Shown: positions 8,694 to 18,018 of the stretch, piece by piece | Layout of the letters: every line of letters begins with the position of its first letter | Numbering within the stretch: the stretch's first letter is position 1 | Origin: Hyphomicrobiales bacterium | GTDB taxonomy: Bacteria > Pseudomonadota > Alphaproteobacteria > Rhizobiales > Rhizobiaceae | Length of the DNA stretch: 64,000 nt | Assembly (NCBI GenBank): GCA_900472785.1 | Contig: UCJH01000045.1 | Coordinates: forward strand, 44,693 to 108,692 | Direction: 5' to 3' | Made by a program: the position numbers and the translations under genes | Notes under the pieces: model-generated | Databases searched by the model: none | Told to the model about the DNA's origin: nothing | Seen by the model: only the letters and a program-made list of their open reading frames with translations

Positions 8694-9442
8694 CAGTTGC
8701 CCTCCATCCGGTTTTCAAACAGCGTCGAGCGGCGGCCGCGCAATACGATGTCGAATTTGTAGGCACGCGCATCCATCGGGATGGTGTTGGCCATGTCGAG
8801 CGGCGCGATCAACAGTTCGATCGCCCGCCTGTCCGGGATGGTCGAGACGATCGGACAGCGCCAGATCAGCGGGTCGCCCTCGAAATACATCTGGGTGATC
8901 AGCCGCTGGGCAAAGCCATGGCCGAACACCGAGAAATGGATATGGGCGGGGCGCCAGTCGTTCGGGCCATTGGGCCAGGGGTAGGGGCCGGGCTTGATCG
9001 TCCGGAAGCGGTAGGCGCCGTCCGCGCCGGTGATCGTCCGGCCGCAGCCGCCGAAATTCGGATCGAGCGGCGCAAGATAGCTTTCCTTCTTGTGGCGATA
9101 GCGTCCGCCGGCATTGGCCTGCCAGAATTCGAGAAGCGCGCCCGGCACCGGGCGGCCGCGCTCGTCCAGCACCCGGCCATGCACGATGATGCGTTCGCCG
9201 ATGGCGGATTCGCCCCGCTTTGCGAAATTGTGGATCAGGTCGTCGTCCAGTTCGCCCAGGATCGCATGGCCGAAGACAGGGCCGGTGATTTCCGAAAGCG
9301 TGTTGTCGAGCGCCAGCAAGGCCTTTTGCGGCGAACGCAGCACGCTGGTCTTGTAGGCTGGCGTCAGAGCCGGCGCATGCCAGGCGCGGTCGCGGGGGAA
9401 GAAGGCTCCGGTCTCCGGCTTGGTGTTGGATATATCGGACAT
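8693..9442 (-). CDS. pcaH: protocatechuate 3,4-dioxygenase beta subunit
   Basis: 249 residues, catalytic subunit of the non-heme Fe(III) intradiol dioxygenase. The expected ligand set is visible: Tyr in GGRYRHK, Tyr in PGPYPWPNG and the two His of [20 protein letters not shown] is the intradiol signature region. It lies between pcaC and pcaG in a tightly packed operon. Confidence 0.95.
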   Translation of the reverse strand: MSDISNTKPETGAFFPRDRAWHAPALTPAYKTSVLRSPQKALLALDNTLSEITGPVFGHAILGELDDDLIHNFAKRGESAIGERIIVHGRVLDERGRPVPGALLEFWQANAGGRYRHKKESYLAPLDPNFGGCGRTITGADGAYRFRTIKPGPYPWPNGPNDWRPAHIHFSVFGHGFAQRLITQMYFEGDPLIWRCPIVSTIPDRRAIELLIAPLDMANTIPMDARAYKFDIVLRGRRSTLFENRMEGN

Positions 9443-9456
9443 GGTCGGGCCTGCCT

Positions 9457-9861
9457 CTAGATTGTTTTTCCGGCATCCATCTCGCCGAACACCTGCTTGG
9501 CGATCCTGATCGCCCGGTTGGCGGCGGGCACTCCGGCATAGATCGCCACATGCAAAAGCGCTTCGCCGATGTCCTCGCGCGTCGCCCCGGTATTGGCCGT
9601 GGCGCGCACATGCATGGCCACTTCCTCGTCATGTCCGAGGGCTGCCAGAAGCGCGATCGTCACCATCGAACGTTCGCGCTTCGACCAGGCGGGGCGCGAC
9701 CAGACATGGCCCCATGCCGCTTCGGTGATCAGTTCCTGAAAGGGTTGATCGAAAGGCGTTGCCGCAGCCGTGGCGCGATCGACATGGTCGTCGCCGAGCA
9801 CCGAGCGCCGGGTCGCGAGGCCCTGCGTGTAGCGGTCGGAAGGCATGGCGCCATCAGCCAT
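9457..9861 (-). CDS. pcaC: 4-carboxymuconolactone decarboxylase
   Basis: 134-residue CMD-family protein with [22 protein letters not shown] and the [21 protein letters not shown] active-region pattern, including the conserved Glu and His. It decarboxylates gamma-carboxymuconolactone to beta-ketoadipate enol-lactone. Its start overlaps the end of pcaD by 8 bases. Confidence 0.94.
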   Translation of the reverse strand: MADGAMPSDRYTQGLATRRSVLGDDHVDRATAAATPFDQPFQELITEAAWGHVWSRPAWSKRERSMVTIALLAALGHDEEVAMHVRATANTGATREDIGEALLHVAIYAGVPAANRAIRIAKQVFGEMDAGKTI

Positions 9862-10666
9862 TGGCGTCTTCTCCTGGAGGAATGGTATCGATGAAGGCGC
9901 GCAGGATGTCGGTCAGGATATCCGGCTGCTCGACGCAGGGGATATGGCCGGCATCCTTGATGATCTCGTAGCGGGCACCGGGAATGAGCTTCGCGGTGGA
10001 CAGCACCAGTTCGGGCGGTGTCGAGCCGTCCTGGTCGCCGACGATGCAGATCGTCGGCACGGCGATCTTGCGCACCGCCTCGGTAAAATCGGCATCGCGC
10101 ACGGCGGCGCAGGTTGCGACGTAGCCGGCCACCGGCTGGCGGATTAGCATGTTGCGATAACCGGCCAGCGCCGAAGCCTGTCCGGAGCGATAGGCCGGCG
10201 TGAACCAGCGTTCGAGCACCGTGTCGGCAATGCCGTCGATGCCGTTTGCCTCGACGGCGGAAATGCGGCCGTTCCAGATGTCCGGCGTTCCGATCTTGTG
10301 GGCGGTGTCGCACAGCACGAGCGCGCGCACCAGATCCGGGCGGCGCTGATAGAGCCCCTGGGCGATCATCCCGCCGACGGACAGGCCGCAGATGATCGCA
10401 TCCTTGACCGCGAGATGATCGAGCAGCGCGACGAGATCGCCGACATGGGTCTCAATTCTGTCGGCCGCCTGGCCGATATCGGACAGGCCGTGGCTGCGCT
10501 TGTCATAGGTGACGATCGGAAAATCGCCCGCCAGCCGCACGATGACATCGCGCCAGATGCGGAAATCGGTGCCGAGCGAATTGGCAAAGACGATCACGGG
10601 CCGGCCGGCGGGGCCGCCGATGGTCTGGTAATGCAGGGCGATGTCATTGATGCGGGCAAACTGCAC
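9854..10666 (-). CDS. pcaD: 3-oxoadipate enol-lactone hydrolase
   Basis: 270-residue alpha/beta hydrolase. The nucleophile Ser lies in GLSVGGM (about residue 99), the acid Asp is likely in GDQDGSTP and the base His in DAGHIPCVEQ. It hydrolyses beta-ketoadipate enol-lactone to beta-ketoadipate. First gene of the pcaDCHGB operon, divergent from pcaQ across an 83-base region that carries a PcaQ-like box. Confidence 0.94.
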   Translation of the reverse strand: MQFARINDIALHYQTIGGPAGRPVIVFANSLGTDFRIWRDVIVRLAGDFPIVTYDKRSHGLSDIGQAADRIETHVGDLVALLDHLAVKDAIICGLSVGGMIAQGLYQRRPDLVRALVLCDTAHKIGTPDIWNGRISAVEANGIDGIADTVLERWFTPAYRSGQASALAGYRNMLIRQPVAGYVATCAAVRDADFTEAVRKIAVPTICIVGDQDGSTPPELVLSTAKLIPGARYEIIKDAGHIPCVEQPDILTDILRAFIDTIPPGEDANG

Positions 10667-10735
10667 GGGAATCTCCTCTTCAGGCAGACTGAAGCTTTTA
10701 TCTGGTTAGGTAAAATGATATTTTTTCCTGATTAC

Positions 10736-10751
10736 TTAACCTGTGAGTTAT
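10736..10751 (-). promoter_or_regulatory. PcaQ-binding box
   Basis: Read on the minus strand this is ATAACT-CACA-GGTTAA. It matches the alphaproteobacterial PcaQ motif ATAACC-N4-GGTTAA with one mismatch. It sits in the pcaD/pcaQ divergent region and its last two bases overlap the first possible pcaQ ATG. That position would let bound PcaQ activate pcaDCHGB while limiting its own synthesis. A GGTTAG half-like sequence at 10704-10709 may be a second contact. Confidence 0.7.
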
Positions 10752-11703
10752 GAAATCGATGATCGACAGTCGGGTGAAGTTTCGTCATTTGCAGACTTTT
10801 GTCGAGGTCGCGCGCCAGAAAAGCGTGATGAAGGCGGCCGGACTGCTGCACGTCAGCCAGCCGGCCGTGACCAAGACCATTCGCGAGCTGGAGGAGGTTC
10901 TGGGTGTTTCCCTTTTCGAGCGCGACGGGCGCGGCATCAGGATCACACGCTACGGAGAGGTCTTTCTGCGCCATGCCGGCGCCACCCTGACCGCGCTGCG
11001 ACAGGGGCTTGATTCGGTATCGAGCGCACGCTCGGGGGATGCCGTGCCGATCCGCATCGGCGCGTTGCCGACCGTCTCCAGCCGGATCATGCCGCAGGCG
11101 ATCACGGCCTTTCTCAAGGAGGAGACCGGCAGCCGCATCAAGATCGTCACAGGCGAAAACGGCGTTCTGCTTGAGCAGTTGCGGGTCGGCGATCTCGACC
11201 TCGTCGTCGGTCGCCTGGCGGCACCCGAGCAGATGGCGGGTTTTTCCTTCGAGCACCTCTATTCCGAACGGGTGGTGCTTGCGGTAAGGGCCGGTCATCC
11301 GCTGCTTGGGGGCACGCAATCAGTCTTCGGCATGCTCGGGACCTACCCGGTGCTGATGCCGACGCGGGCCTCGATCATCCGCCCTTTCGTCGAGCGGTTC
11401 CTGATCGCCAACGGGATCGCCGGCCTGCCCACACAGATCGAAACGGTCTCTGATGCCTTCGGCCGCGCCTTCGTCCGGTCAAGCGACGCGGTCTGGATCA
11501 TCTCCGCCGGTGTGGTGGACAGCGATATCAGGGATGGCTCGATGCTGGCATTGCCCATCGATACGAGCGAAACGAAGGGGCCGGTCGGCCTGACCATGCG
11601 CACGGACGCGGTGCCAAGCCTGCCGATGGCTCTGCTGATCCAGACGGTGCGGGAAGCCGCCACAAATATCGCGCGAGATGATACTGCTCAATCGCCCGAG
11701 TAG
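10750..11703 (+). CDS. pcaQ: LysR-type activator of the pca operon
   Basis: 317 residues as drawn: LysR HTH in the first about 65 (KFRHLQTFVEVARQKSVMKAAGLL, SQPAVTKTIRELEE) and a periplasmic-binding-like effector domain beyond. PcaQ activates pcaDCHGB in response to beta-carboxymuconate or its lactone. ATG 10759 (MIDSRVKFRH) is an equally likely start and matches how I recall PcaQ orthologues beginning; neither has a clear ribosome site. The 3' end overlaps the convergent molybdoprotein gene by 16 bases. Confidence 0.92.
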   Translation: MKSMIDSRVKFRHLQTFVEVARQKSVMKAAGLLHVSQPAVTKTIRELEEVLGVSLFERDGRGIRITRYGEVFLRHAGATLTALRQGLDSVSSARSGDAVPIRIGALPTVSSRIMPQAITAFLKEETGSRIKIVTGENGVLLEQLRVGDLDLVVGRLAAPEQMAGFSFEHLYSERVVLAVRAGHPLLGGTQSVFGMLGTYPVLMPTRASIIRPFVERFLIANGIAGLPTQIETVSDAFGRAFVRSSDAVWIISAGVVDSDIRDGSMLALPIDTSETKGPVGLTMRTDAVPSLPMALLIQTVREAATNIARDDTAQSPE

Positions 11704-12350
11704 CGTTCCTCGGCCCAGGGGTCACCGCGCATGTGATAGCCGTTGCGCTCCCAGAAGCCGGCTTGGTCTTCGGTCAGGAATTCGATGCGGTTGATCCACT
11801 TGGCGCTTTTCCAGAGATAGAGATGCGGCACGATCAGCCGCACCGGCCCGCCGTGATCGCGGGTCAGCGGTTCACCCTCCCAATGGGTGGCGAGAAGCGC
11901 ATCCTCTGACGCGAAATCGGCGAGTGGCAGATTGGTCGTATAGCCGTCATAGCTGGTCAGCATGACGAAAGCGGCGTCCGGTCTCGGCATCACCTCGTCG
12001 AGCAGGTCATGGGTGGAAACGCCCTGCCAGCGATTGTCGTAGCGCGACCATGTGGTCACGCAGTGCATGTCGGACAGTTTGCTGCTTTTGGGCAGCGCAT
12101 CGAAGGCCTGCCAGTTCAACGACAGCTTGTTTTCGACTGCGCCGGCCACATCCAGCCGCCAATTGTCGGTGCGCACCAGGGGCTGTTGGCCGAGGTCGAG
12201 CACCGGCCAGTTCTTGACGAGATGCTGGCCGGGCGGAAGACGATCGGACTGAGGCCGCGTCACACGGCCGGTGAGGAATTTGCCCTCTTCGGCCCATTTG
12301 CGCTTGGATGCCGTCAGCTTGGTTTCCGGTGTCTGCGTGTCGTCGCTCAT
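11688..12350 (-). CDS. sulfite oxidase-like molybdopterin-dependent oxidoreductase
   Basis: 220 residues of the sulfite-oxidase molybdopterin fold. The molybdenum-ligand cysteine is likely the one in MHCVTTWSRYDN (about residue 95). HLYLWKSAKWINRIEFL is the conserved C-terminal part. No signal peptide or Tat motif is visible, so it appears cytoplasmic, unlike MsrP (YedY). It lies between pcaQ and pcaR with no evident link to protocatechuate. The substrate is unknown. Confidence 0.82.
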   Translation of the reverse strand: MSDDTQTPETKLTASKRKWAEEGKFLTGRVTRPQSDRLPPGQHLVKNWPVLDLGQQPLVRTDNWRLDVAGAVENKLSLNWQAFDALPKSSKLSDMHCVTTWSRYDNRWQGVSTHDLLDEVMPRPDAAFVMLTSYDGYTTNLPLADFASEDALLATHWEGEPLTRDHGGPVRLIVPHLYLWKSAKWINRIEFLTEDQAGFWERNGYHMRGDPWAEERYSGD

Positions 12351-12418
12351 GATGGGTCGTTCCGCTTCGGGTGCCCATTAGATGTTGCCCGTACCCGGTC
12401 CTGTCAAGCGCCCCGCAA

Positions 12419-13174
12419 TCAGCGCAGGACCTGTTTCAAGGCGGCCTTCGCCTCGAAAAGCGCCGGCAGGTAGCGCTCGGCCAGGGCGGAGGCCGGCACG
12501 CTGGCCGCCGGGGCGCCGATGTTGAGGGCGGCGACCACCCGGCCACGGTCGTTCTCCAGCGGCACGGCGATCGAGCAGAGGCCGAGTTCCAGCTCCTGAT
12601 CGATCAGTGCATAACCCTGCGCCCGCACGCGCTGCAGTTCGGCGATGATCTCGTCCGGCTTCGTCAGGGTGTTGGGCGTATTGGCCTTCAGCTCCGAGCG
12701 GGACAGGATGGCCCGGGCGTCAGTCTCGGGCAGGGCGGCGAGAAGCACGCGGCCCATCGAGGCGCAATAGGCCGGCAGCCGGCTGCCGGGCGTCAGGTTG
12801 ATCGACATCACCCGTTTTTGCGCGGCGCGGGCGATATAGACGATGTCCGTGCCGTCGAGCACGGAGGCCGACGCGCTCTGCCCGGTGCGTTCCGAAAGCT
12901 GGTCGAGAAAGGGTTGCACCAGCGTCGGCAGTGGCGTCGCGGCCAGATAGGCATGGCCGAGCCGCAGGATTTTCGGCGTCAGGGCAAAGAACTTGCCGTC
13001 GTAATCCGCGTAACCGAGTTCGGCGAGGGTCAACAGGCAGCGGCGGGCGGTGGCGCGGTCGAGGCCCGTGGTCTTCGAGACGTCGGAGATCGACAGGCGC
13101 GGCCGGGTCTCGTCGAACGTCTCGATGACGCTCAGCCCCTTGGCAAAACCGCTGATGAAATCCGTTTCGCGCAC
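12419..13174 (-). CDS. pcaR: IclR family regulator PcaR
   Basis: 251 residues: N-terminal winged HTH (LSISDVSKTTGLDRATARRCLLTL, about 27-50) and an IclR effector domain with GRVLLAALPE, GYALIDQELELGLCSIAVP. Divergent from pcaIJF across 137 bases carrying two PcaR-like boxes. In rhizobia and pseudomonads PcaR responds to beta-ketoadipate and activates pcaIJ(F). The closely spaced context makes PcaR more likely than PobR. Confidence 0.88.
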   Translation of the reverse strand: MRETDFISGFAKGLSVIETFDETRPRLSISDVSKTTGLDRATARRCLLTLAELGYADYDGKFFALTPKILRLGHAYLAATPLPTLVQPFLDQLSERTGQSASASVLDGTDIVYIARAAQKRVMSINLTPGSRLPAYCASMGRVLLAALPETDARAILSRSELKANTPNTLTKPDEIIAELQRVRAQGYALIDQELELGLCSIAVPLENDRGRVVAALNIGAPAASVPASALAERYLPALFEAKAALKQVLR

Positions 13175-13201
13175 GACAACCTTCCTCGTTCAATAATGCT
13201 G

Positions 13202-13242
13202 TTTTGTGCGATATATGAACAAAAGTCAATTATCGCACAAAA
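13202..13242. promoter_or_regulatory. pair of PcaR-like boxes in a 12-bp perfect inverted repeat
   Basis: TTTTGTGCGATA (13202-13213) and TATCGCACAAAA (13231-13242) are exact reverse complements. Each arm embeds a sequence resembling the 15-bp PcaR box GTTCGATAATCGCAC described for Pseudomonas putida. These are GTTCATATATCGCAC on the minus strand (13220-13206) and AGTCAATTATCGCAC on the plus strand (13224-13238), each 11 of 15 identical. One faces pcaR, the other pcaI. Confidence 0.65.
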
Positions 13243-13311
13243 TATTTGACGACCATGCCGTTGCGGATTTAACTCCGGCCACGAAACGGCATTAGCCGAG
13301 GAGGAGATGGA

Positions 13312-14172
13312 ATGGTGCGTTTGTGTTCCCTGTCGGAAGCCGTTGCGGAGAATGTGAGGGATGGCGATACCGTCGCCATGGAGGGGTTTACTCACCTTAT
13401 TCCCTATGCCGCCGGCCATGAGGTGATCCGTCAGGGCCGCCGGGATCTCTATCTGGTGCGCATGACGCCCGACATCATCTACGACCAGCTGATCGGCGCC
13501 GGCTGTGCGCGGGGCATGAAATTCTCCTGGGGCGGCAATCCGGGCGTCGGCTCGCTGCACCGGTTCCGCGACGCGGTGGAAAACCACTGGCCGCGGCCGC
13601 TGGAGATCGAAGAACATTCTCATGCGGCCATGGCCAATGCCTATGAGGCCGGGGCGGCAAACCTGCCCTTTGCGATGTTGCGCGGCTATATCGGCGCCGA
13701 CCTGCCGAAGGTCAATCCGAACATCCGGACCGTGACCTGCCCGTTCACCGGCGAGGTACTGGCAGCCGTGCCGGCCATCCGTCCCGATGTGTCCATCATC
13801 CACGCCCAGCGGGCCGACCGGAAGGGCAACGTGCTGATCGAGGGCATCACCGGCGTACAGAAGGAAGCCGTCCTGGCCGCGAGGCGCTCGATCGTCACGG
13901 TCGAGGAAATCGTCGACGAACTGAACCCGCCATCGCCCAACTCCACCGTGCTGCCGAGCTGGGCCGTGACTGCGGTCGTTCACGTGCCGGGTGGGGCATT
14001 TCCCTCCTATGCGCATGGTTACTACCCGCGCTCCAACGCCTTCTACATCGCCTGGGACAGGATCGCCCGCGAGCGGGAGACGTTTAAGGCCTGGATCAGG
14101 GAAAATGTGCTGGATGCCTCGCCGGCGGATTTTGCCCGGCATGCGGCGAATAAACCGGTCAAGGCGGCGTGA
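13312..14172 (+). CDS. pcaI: 3-oxoadipate CoA-transferase subunit A
   Basis: 286 residues, family I CoA-transferase alpha subunit (GDTVAMEGFTHLIPYAAGHE, SIIHAQRADRKGN). With PcaJ it moves CoA from succinyl-CoA to beta-ketoadipate. ATG 13312 has a strong GAGGAGGAG just upstream. First gene of pcaIJF, 11 bases before pcaJ. Confidence 0.93.
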   Translation: MVRLCSLSEAVAENVRDGDTVAMEGFTHLIPYAAGHEVIRQGRRDLYLVRMTPDIIYDQLIGAGCARGMKFSWGGNPGVGSLHRFRDAVENHWPRPLEIEEHSHAAMANAYEAGAANLPFAMLRGYIGADLPKVNPNIRTVTCPFTGEVLAAVPAIRPDVSIIHAQRADRKGNVLIEGITGVQKEAVLAARRSIVTVEEIVDELNPPSPNSTVLPSWAVTAVVHVPGGAFPSYAHGYYPRSNAFYIAWDRIARERETFKAWIRENVLDASPADFARHAANKPVKAA

Positions 14173-14183
14173 GGACATAAGAG

Positions 14184-14957
14184 ATGAGCACGGATTTCAC
14201 CCCCACGGAAATGATGACAATCGCTGCTGCCCGCGCACTCACCAATGACGACGTCTGCTTCGTCGGCATCGGCGCGCCGTCGGCGGCCTGCAATGTGGCG
14301 CGGCTCACCCATGCGCCGGACATCACGCTGATCTATGAGAGCGGAACGGTCGGGACCAAGCCGGATGTCCTGCCGCTGTCGATCGGTGACGGCGAGCTTT
14401 GCGATACGGCGCTGTTCACGGTGCCGGTGCCGGAAATGTTTCGCTACTGGCTGCAGGGCGGGCGCATCACCACCGGCTTTCTCGGCGGGGCGCAGATCGA
14501 CAAATTCGCCAACCTGAACACAACCGTCGTCGGCCCCTATGACAAGCCCAAAGTCCGGCTTCCGGGCGGCGGCGGTGCGCCGGAGATCGCCAGCAATTGC
14601 GGCCGCATTTTCATCACCATGGCGCTCAGCAACCGCGGCTTCGTCGAAAAACTGCCTTTCACCACCTCTATGGGCCATGGCGAGGGCGGCGATCATCGCG
14701 AGCGCCTCGGCATGAAGACCAAAGGCCCGACGCGCGTCGTCACCGATCTCTGCATCTTCGAGCCCGATGCCGTGACCAGGGAACTGACCGTCGTATCCAT
14801 CCACAAGGGCGTAACGCGCGAACAGATCCAGGAAAATTGCGGCTGGACCGTCAAGTTCGCCGCATTCGTCGAGGACACGCCGGTGCCGAGCGAAACCGAA
14901 CTTCGCGTCCTGCGCGACATCAATGCCCGCACGAAGAAAGCACATGAGGCTGCCTGA
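14184..14957 (+). CDS. pcaJ: 3-oxoadipate CoA-transferase subunit B
   Basis: 257 residues, family I CoA-transferase beta subunit. The catalytic glutamate is expected in IYESGTVGTKP (about residue 51). GGGGAPEIASNCGRIF and MKTKGPTRVVTDLCIFEPD are typical of PcaJ. It forms the transferase with PcaI. Confidence 0.93.
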   Translation: MSTDFTPTEMMTIAAARALTNDDVCFVGIGAPSAACNVARLTHAPDITLIYESGTVGTKPDVLPLSIGDGELCDTALFTVPVPEMFRYWLQGGRITTGFLGGAQIDKFANLNTTVVGPYDKPKVRLPGGGGAPEIASNCGRIFITMALSNRGFVEKLPFTTSMGHGEGGDHRERLGMKTKGPTRVVTDLCIFEPDAVTRELTVVSIHKGVTREQIQENCGWTVKFAAFVEDTPVPSETELRVLRDINARTKKAHEAA

Positions 14958-14958
14958 A

Positions 14959-16161
14959 ATGACCCAAGCCTTCATCTGCGACTATATCCGCACGCCGATC
15001 GGCCGCTTCGGCGGATCGCTGTCTTCCGTCCGGGCCGACGATCTTGGGGCCGTGCCGCTGCGGGCGTTGATGGCGCGCAATCCCTCGGTTGATTGGGAAG
15101 CCGTCGACGACGTGATTTTCGGCTGCGCCAATCAGGCGGGGGAGGACAATCGCAATGTCGCGCGCATGTCGCTGCTTCTGGCGGGGCTGCCGGTTACCGT
15201 GCCGGGCAAGACGATCAACCGGCTCTGCGGTTCGGGCATGGATGCCGTGATCACGGCGGCGCGCGCCATCAAGGCCGGTGAGGCGGAGCTGATGATCGCC
15301 GGCGGTGTCGAGAGCATGTCGCGGGCACCCTTCGTGCTGCCGAAGGCCGACAGCGCCTTTTCACGCAATGCGGAAATCCATGACACGACGATCGGCTGGC
15401 GTTTCGTCAATCCGTTGATGAAGAAGCAGTACGGCGTCGATTCGATGCCGGAGACCGGCGAGAACGTGGCTGCGGATTTCAACATTTCCCGTGAAGATCA
15501 GGACGCCTTTGCCGTTCGCTCGCAGAACAAGGCCGCTGCCGCGCAGGAAAACGGCCGGCTGGCGAGCGAAATCACGCCGGTGACCATTCCTCAACGCAAG
15601 GGCGATGCGATCGTGGTCGATCGCGACGAACACCCGCGCGCAACCACCGTCGAGACGCTGGCGAAGCTGAAGACACCGTTCCGCGAGGGTGGCTCGGTGA
15701 CGGCCGGCAATGCCTCGGGTGTCAACGACGGAGCCGCCGCCTTGATCGTGGCTTCGGAAGCAGCGGTCAGGAAATATGGCCTGACGCCGATCGCCCGGGT
15801 TCTGGGTGGCGCGGCGACGGGGGTTGCGCCGCGCATTATGGGATTTGGGCCAGCGCCTGCTGCGAAGAAGCTGATGGCGCAACTGGGAATGACGCAGGAA
15901 CAGTTCGATGTCATCGAACTCAATGAGGCCTTCGCCTCTCAAGGCCTGGCGACCTTGCGCGATCTGGGCATTGCCGATGACGATGCGCGCGTTAACCGCA
16001 ACGGCGGCGCGATCGCGCTCGGCCACCCGCTCGGCATGTCGGGTGCCCGGATCACCGGTACGGCGGCGATGGAGCTTGGTGTGACCGGTGGCCGCTATGC
16101 CCTCTCGATGATGTGCATCGGTGTCGGGCAGGGAATTGCGGTGGCACTTGAGCGTCTGTGA
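14959..16161 (+). CDS. pcaF: 3-oxoadipyl-CoA thiolase
   Basis: 400-residue thiolase cleaving beta-ketoadipyl-CoA to succinyl-CoA and acetyl-CoA, the final step of the pathway. The acyl-accepting Cys is in NRLCGSGMDAV (about residue 90), with NEAFASQG, GGAIALGHPLGMSGARI and the C-terminal MMCIGVGQG. ATG 14959 lies one base after the pcaJ stop; ATG 14944 inside pcaJ is a possible alternative. Confidence 0.95.
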   Translation: MTQAFICDYIRTPIGRFGGSLSSVRADDLGAVPLRALMARNPSVDWEAVDDVIFGCANQAGEDNRNVARMSLLLAGLPVTVPGKTINRLCGSGMDAVITAARAIKAGEAELMIAGGVESMSRAPFVLPKADSAFSRNAEIHDTTIGWRFVNPLMKKQYGVDSMPETGENVAADFNISREDQDAFAVRSQNKAAAAQENGRLASEITPVTIPQRKGDAIVVDRDEHPRATTVETLAKLKTPFREGGSVTAGNASGVNDGAAALIVASEAAVRKYGLTPIARVLGGAATGVAPRIMGFGPAPAAKKLMAQLGMTQEQFDVIELNEAFASQGLATLRDLGIADDDARVNRNGGAIALGHPLGMSGARITGTAAMELGVTGGRYALSMMCIGVGQGIAVALERL

Positions 16162-16181
16162 AAGCAAGTGCTGAACAAAGC

Positions 16182-16224
16182 AGAAGGCCGGGCGCTTCAA
16201 ACGCCCGCCCTTCTTTCTTTGTTT
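16182..16224. terminator. terminator between pcaF and the APC permease gene
   Basis: Left arm 16182-16194 pairs with 16202-16214 (12 of 13 pairs, one C-C mismatch, loop of 7) and is followed on the plus strand by a T-rich run (TTCTTTCTTTGTTTT is partly in the stem). It ends pcaIJF transcription. It could work in both directions, since the convergent permease gene stops at 16231. Confidence 0.8.
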
Positions 16225-16230
16225 TACCGA

Positions 16231-18018
16231 TCAAGCCGGAAGCTGGAACACCGCATTGGCGATCAGCACGACGGCGAGCCCGCCTGCCAGCGCGACATAG
16301 GGCAGCACACCGGCCTTTCTGACGCCGAGATCCTGACCGACGAGACCGAGGTCTTCCATGGCGCCGGCCGGGAACTTGCCGCCATCCCGCACATAGTGGC
16401 GATAGGCGAAGACCGGCAGGATGAGCGCGGCGAAGATGAAGCCGACCCATAATGCGTTGGAATAACCCCAGACCTTGGCGCCGGCACCAAGGAACAGCGC
16501 GTTGACGAAGGCCAGCACGGTGTTGAGACCGATGAGCCAGGTTGGCGCCTTCCAGGGGCGCTGGATGTGGCTTGAATCCATGCGGTGGATCCATCCGGCG
16601 TTGAGGTTGAGGAAGTTGAAGATGATGTAGCCGACATTGGAGACGGCCAGGACGAAGAAGTAGCCGGCCACATCCGACGCGATCGCAAGCAGGATCAGGT
16701 TGAAGCCGAAGTCCGTCCACATGGCGCGGGTGGGGGCGCCATGCTCGTTGACGTGATCGAGATATTTCGGCAGCCATCCGTCCTTGGCGCCCTGATAGAG
16801 CGTGCGCGAGGAACCGGCCATGGCGGTCATGATTGCCAGGAACAGGGCCATGATCATCAGGATGACGAGGATCTGCGTGACGATCTTGCCGCCATGGACG
16901 AGGCTTGCCAAAGCTTCCGCCACACCCGTTCCATCGACGATGCCGGGAGCGAGCATCCCCGCATGGCCGAGAACGCCCTGGAATGTGAAGGGGATGAGGA
17001 AGAAGAACAGGCAGCAGAGCAGGCCGGAATAGAAGATGGCCTTGAAGGTATCGGTCTTCGGGTTCTTCAGCTCGCGGGTGTAGCAGACGGCTGTTTCAAA
17101 GCCGTAGGTCGACCAGGCCGCGATATACAGGCCGCCGAGGAAGAGGGTCCAGCCGCCATTGCCCCAGGTGCCGTCTACACCGGAATAGGCCGCGGTCGGA
17201 GGCAGCAGGCCGGTGACGTTGGTGCTGTCGATCTGTCCGGAAAAGATCGGGTAGAGCCCGATGATCAGGAGCGGCAGCAGCACGATCATCGCCAGCCATT
17301 TCTGAACGTTGGCGGTGCCGAGAACGCCGCGATGCTGAATCGCGAAGATCACCAGCATCAGCATGCCGCCGATGAAGAAGGTGGCGTTGAGATTGGCCGT
17401 TGCAAGGTAGGGAATGTTGAACGTCGCCAGCGACCAGCTGCGAATAGCGGGCGTCAGCGCCGTGACAGCGTCGGTGGACAGGAGTGCCGCGATGGCTTCG
17501 GCCTGGGTCTTGCCGGCATTGGCGGCGATCCATTCCGCAACGCGCGGACTCTCTGCCGTCAGCGAGGCGGCATTGGCGGTGATCCATTCCATGACGGCGG
17601 GCGAATTCGCGCCAGGGATCGGGAACAGGGCGTTGAGGATATAGCCGGCGGCAATGGCGCAGCCGAGCGACAGAACCGGCGACCAGGCGAACCAGTTGCA
17701 CCACACCGACAGCGGCGCGATGAATTTCGAATAGCGAACCCAGGCGGTTGCGCCGTAGATCGAGGCTCCGCCCGATTTGTTGCCGAACATGCCGGCGATT
17801 TCCGCGTAGGTGAAGGATTGCAGGAAGCCCATCACCATGGAAATGATCCAGACCACGAAGGCCAGCTTGCCTGTCGTCCCTGCGATCCCGCCGATGGAAA
17901 ATAGAACGAGCGGCGGAACGCCGGCGGCAAGCCAGAAGGCGCCTTTCCAGTCCAGTGCGCGGATCAGCCCGCCGCTGGACGCGGTGGCCGATCCTTCGGT
18001 TTCAACGATAGATGCCAT
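16231..18018 (-). CDS. APC-superfamily amino acid/amine permease
   Basis: 595-residue inner-membrane permease with about 12 hydrophobic segments. The N-terminal APC motif region has GVPPLVLFSIGGIAGTTGK and YAEIAGMFGNKSGGASIYG. An extra loop of about 60 residues (about 130-195) is predicted between early membrane segments. It is divergent from the TMAO demethylase gene and about 4 kb from tmm. By position it is the likely importer of a methylated amine or amino acid for this pathway, replacing the TmoXVW ABC importer of marine roseobacters. Substrate inferred only. Confidence 0.85.
   Translation of the reverse strand: MASIVETEGSATASSGGLIRALDWKGAFWLAAGVPPLVLFSIGGIAGTTGKLAFVVWIISMVMGFLQSFTYAEIAGMFGNKSGGASIYGATAWVRYSKFIAPLSVWCNWFAWSPVLSLGCAIAAGYILNALFPIPGANSPAVMEWITANAASLTAESPRVAEWIAANAGKTQAEAIAALLSTDAVTALTPAIRSWSLATFNIPYLATANLNATFFIGGMLMLVIFAIQHRGVLGTANVQKWLAMIVLLPLLIIGLYPIFSGQIDSTNVTGLLPPTAAYSGVDGTWGNGGWTLFLGGLYIAAWSTYGFETAVCYTRELKNPKTDTFKAIFYSGLLCCLFFFLIPFTFQGVLGHAGMLAPGIVDGTGVAEALASLVHGGKIVTQILVILMIMALFLAIMTAMAGSSRTLYQGAKDGWLPKYLDHVNEHGAPTRAMWTDFGFNLILLAIASDVAGYFFVLAVSNVGYIIFNFLNLNAGWIHRMDSSHIQRPWKAPTWLIGLNTVLAFVNALFLGAGAKVWGYSNALWVGFIFAALILPVFAYRHYVRDGGKFPAGAMEDLGLVGQDLGVRKAGVLPYVALAGGLAVVLIANAVFQLPA

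Noticed and set aside
11688..12350. Periplasmic sulfoxide reductase MsrP (YedY)
   Set aside because: No twin-arginine signal is present and no MsrQ-like membrane partner is adjacent.
16585..17904. 439-residue open frame opposite the APC permease
   Set aside because: Antisense of a membrane protein gene; the translated text is low-complexity Glu/Asp/Gly/His with no fold, as expected from complement of hydrophobic codons.
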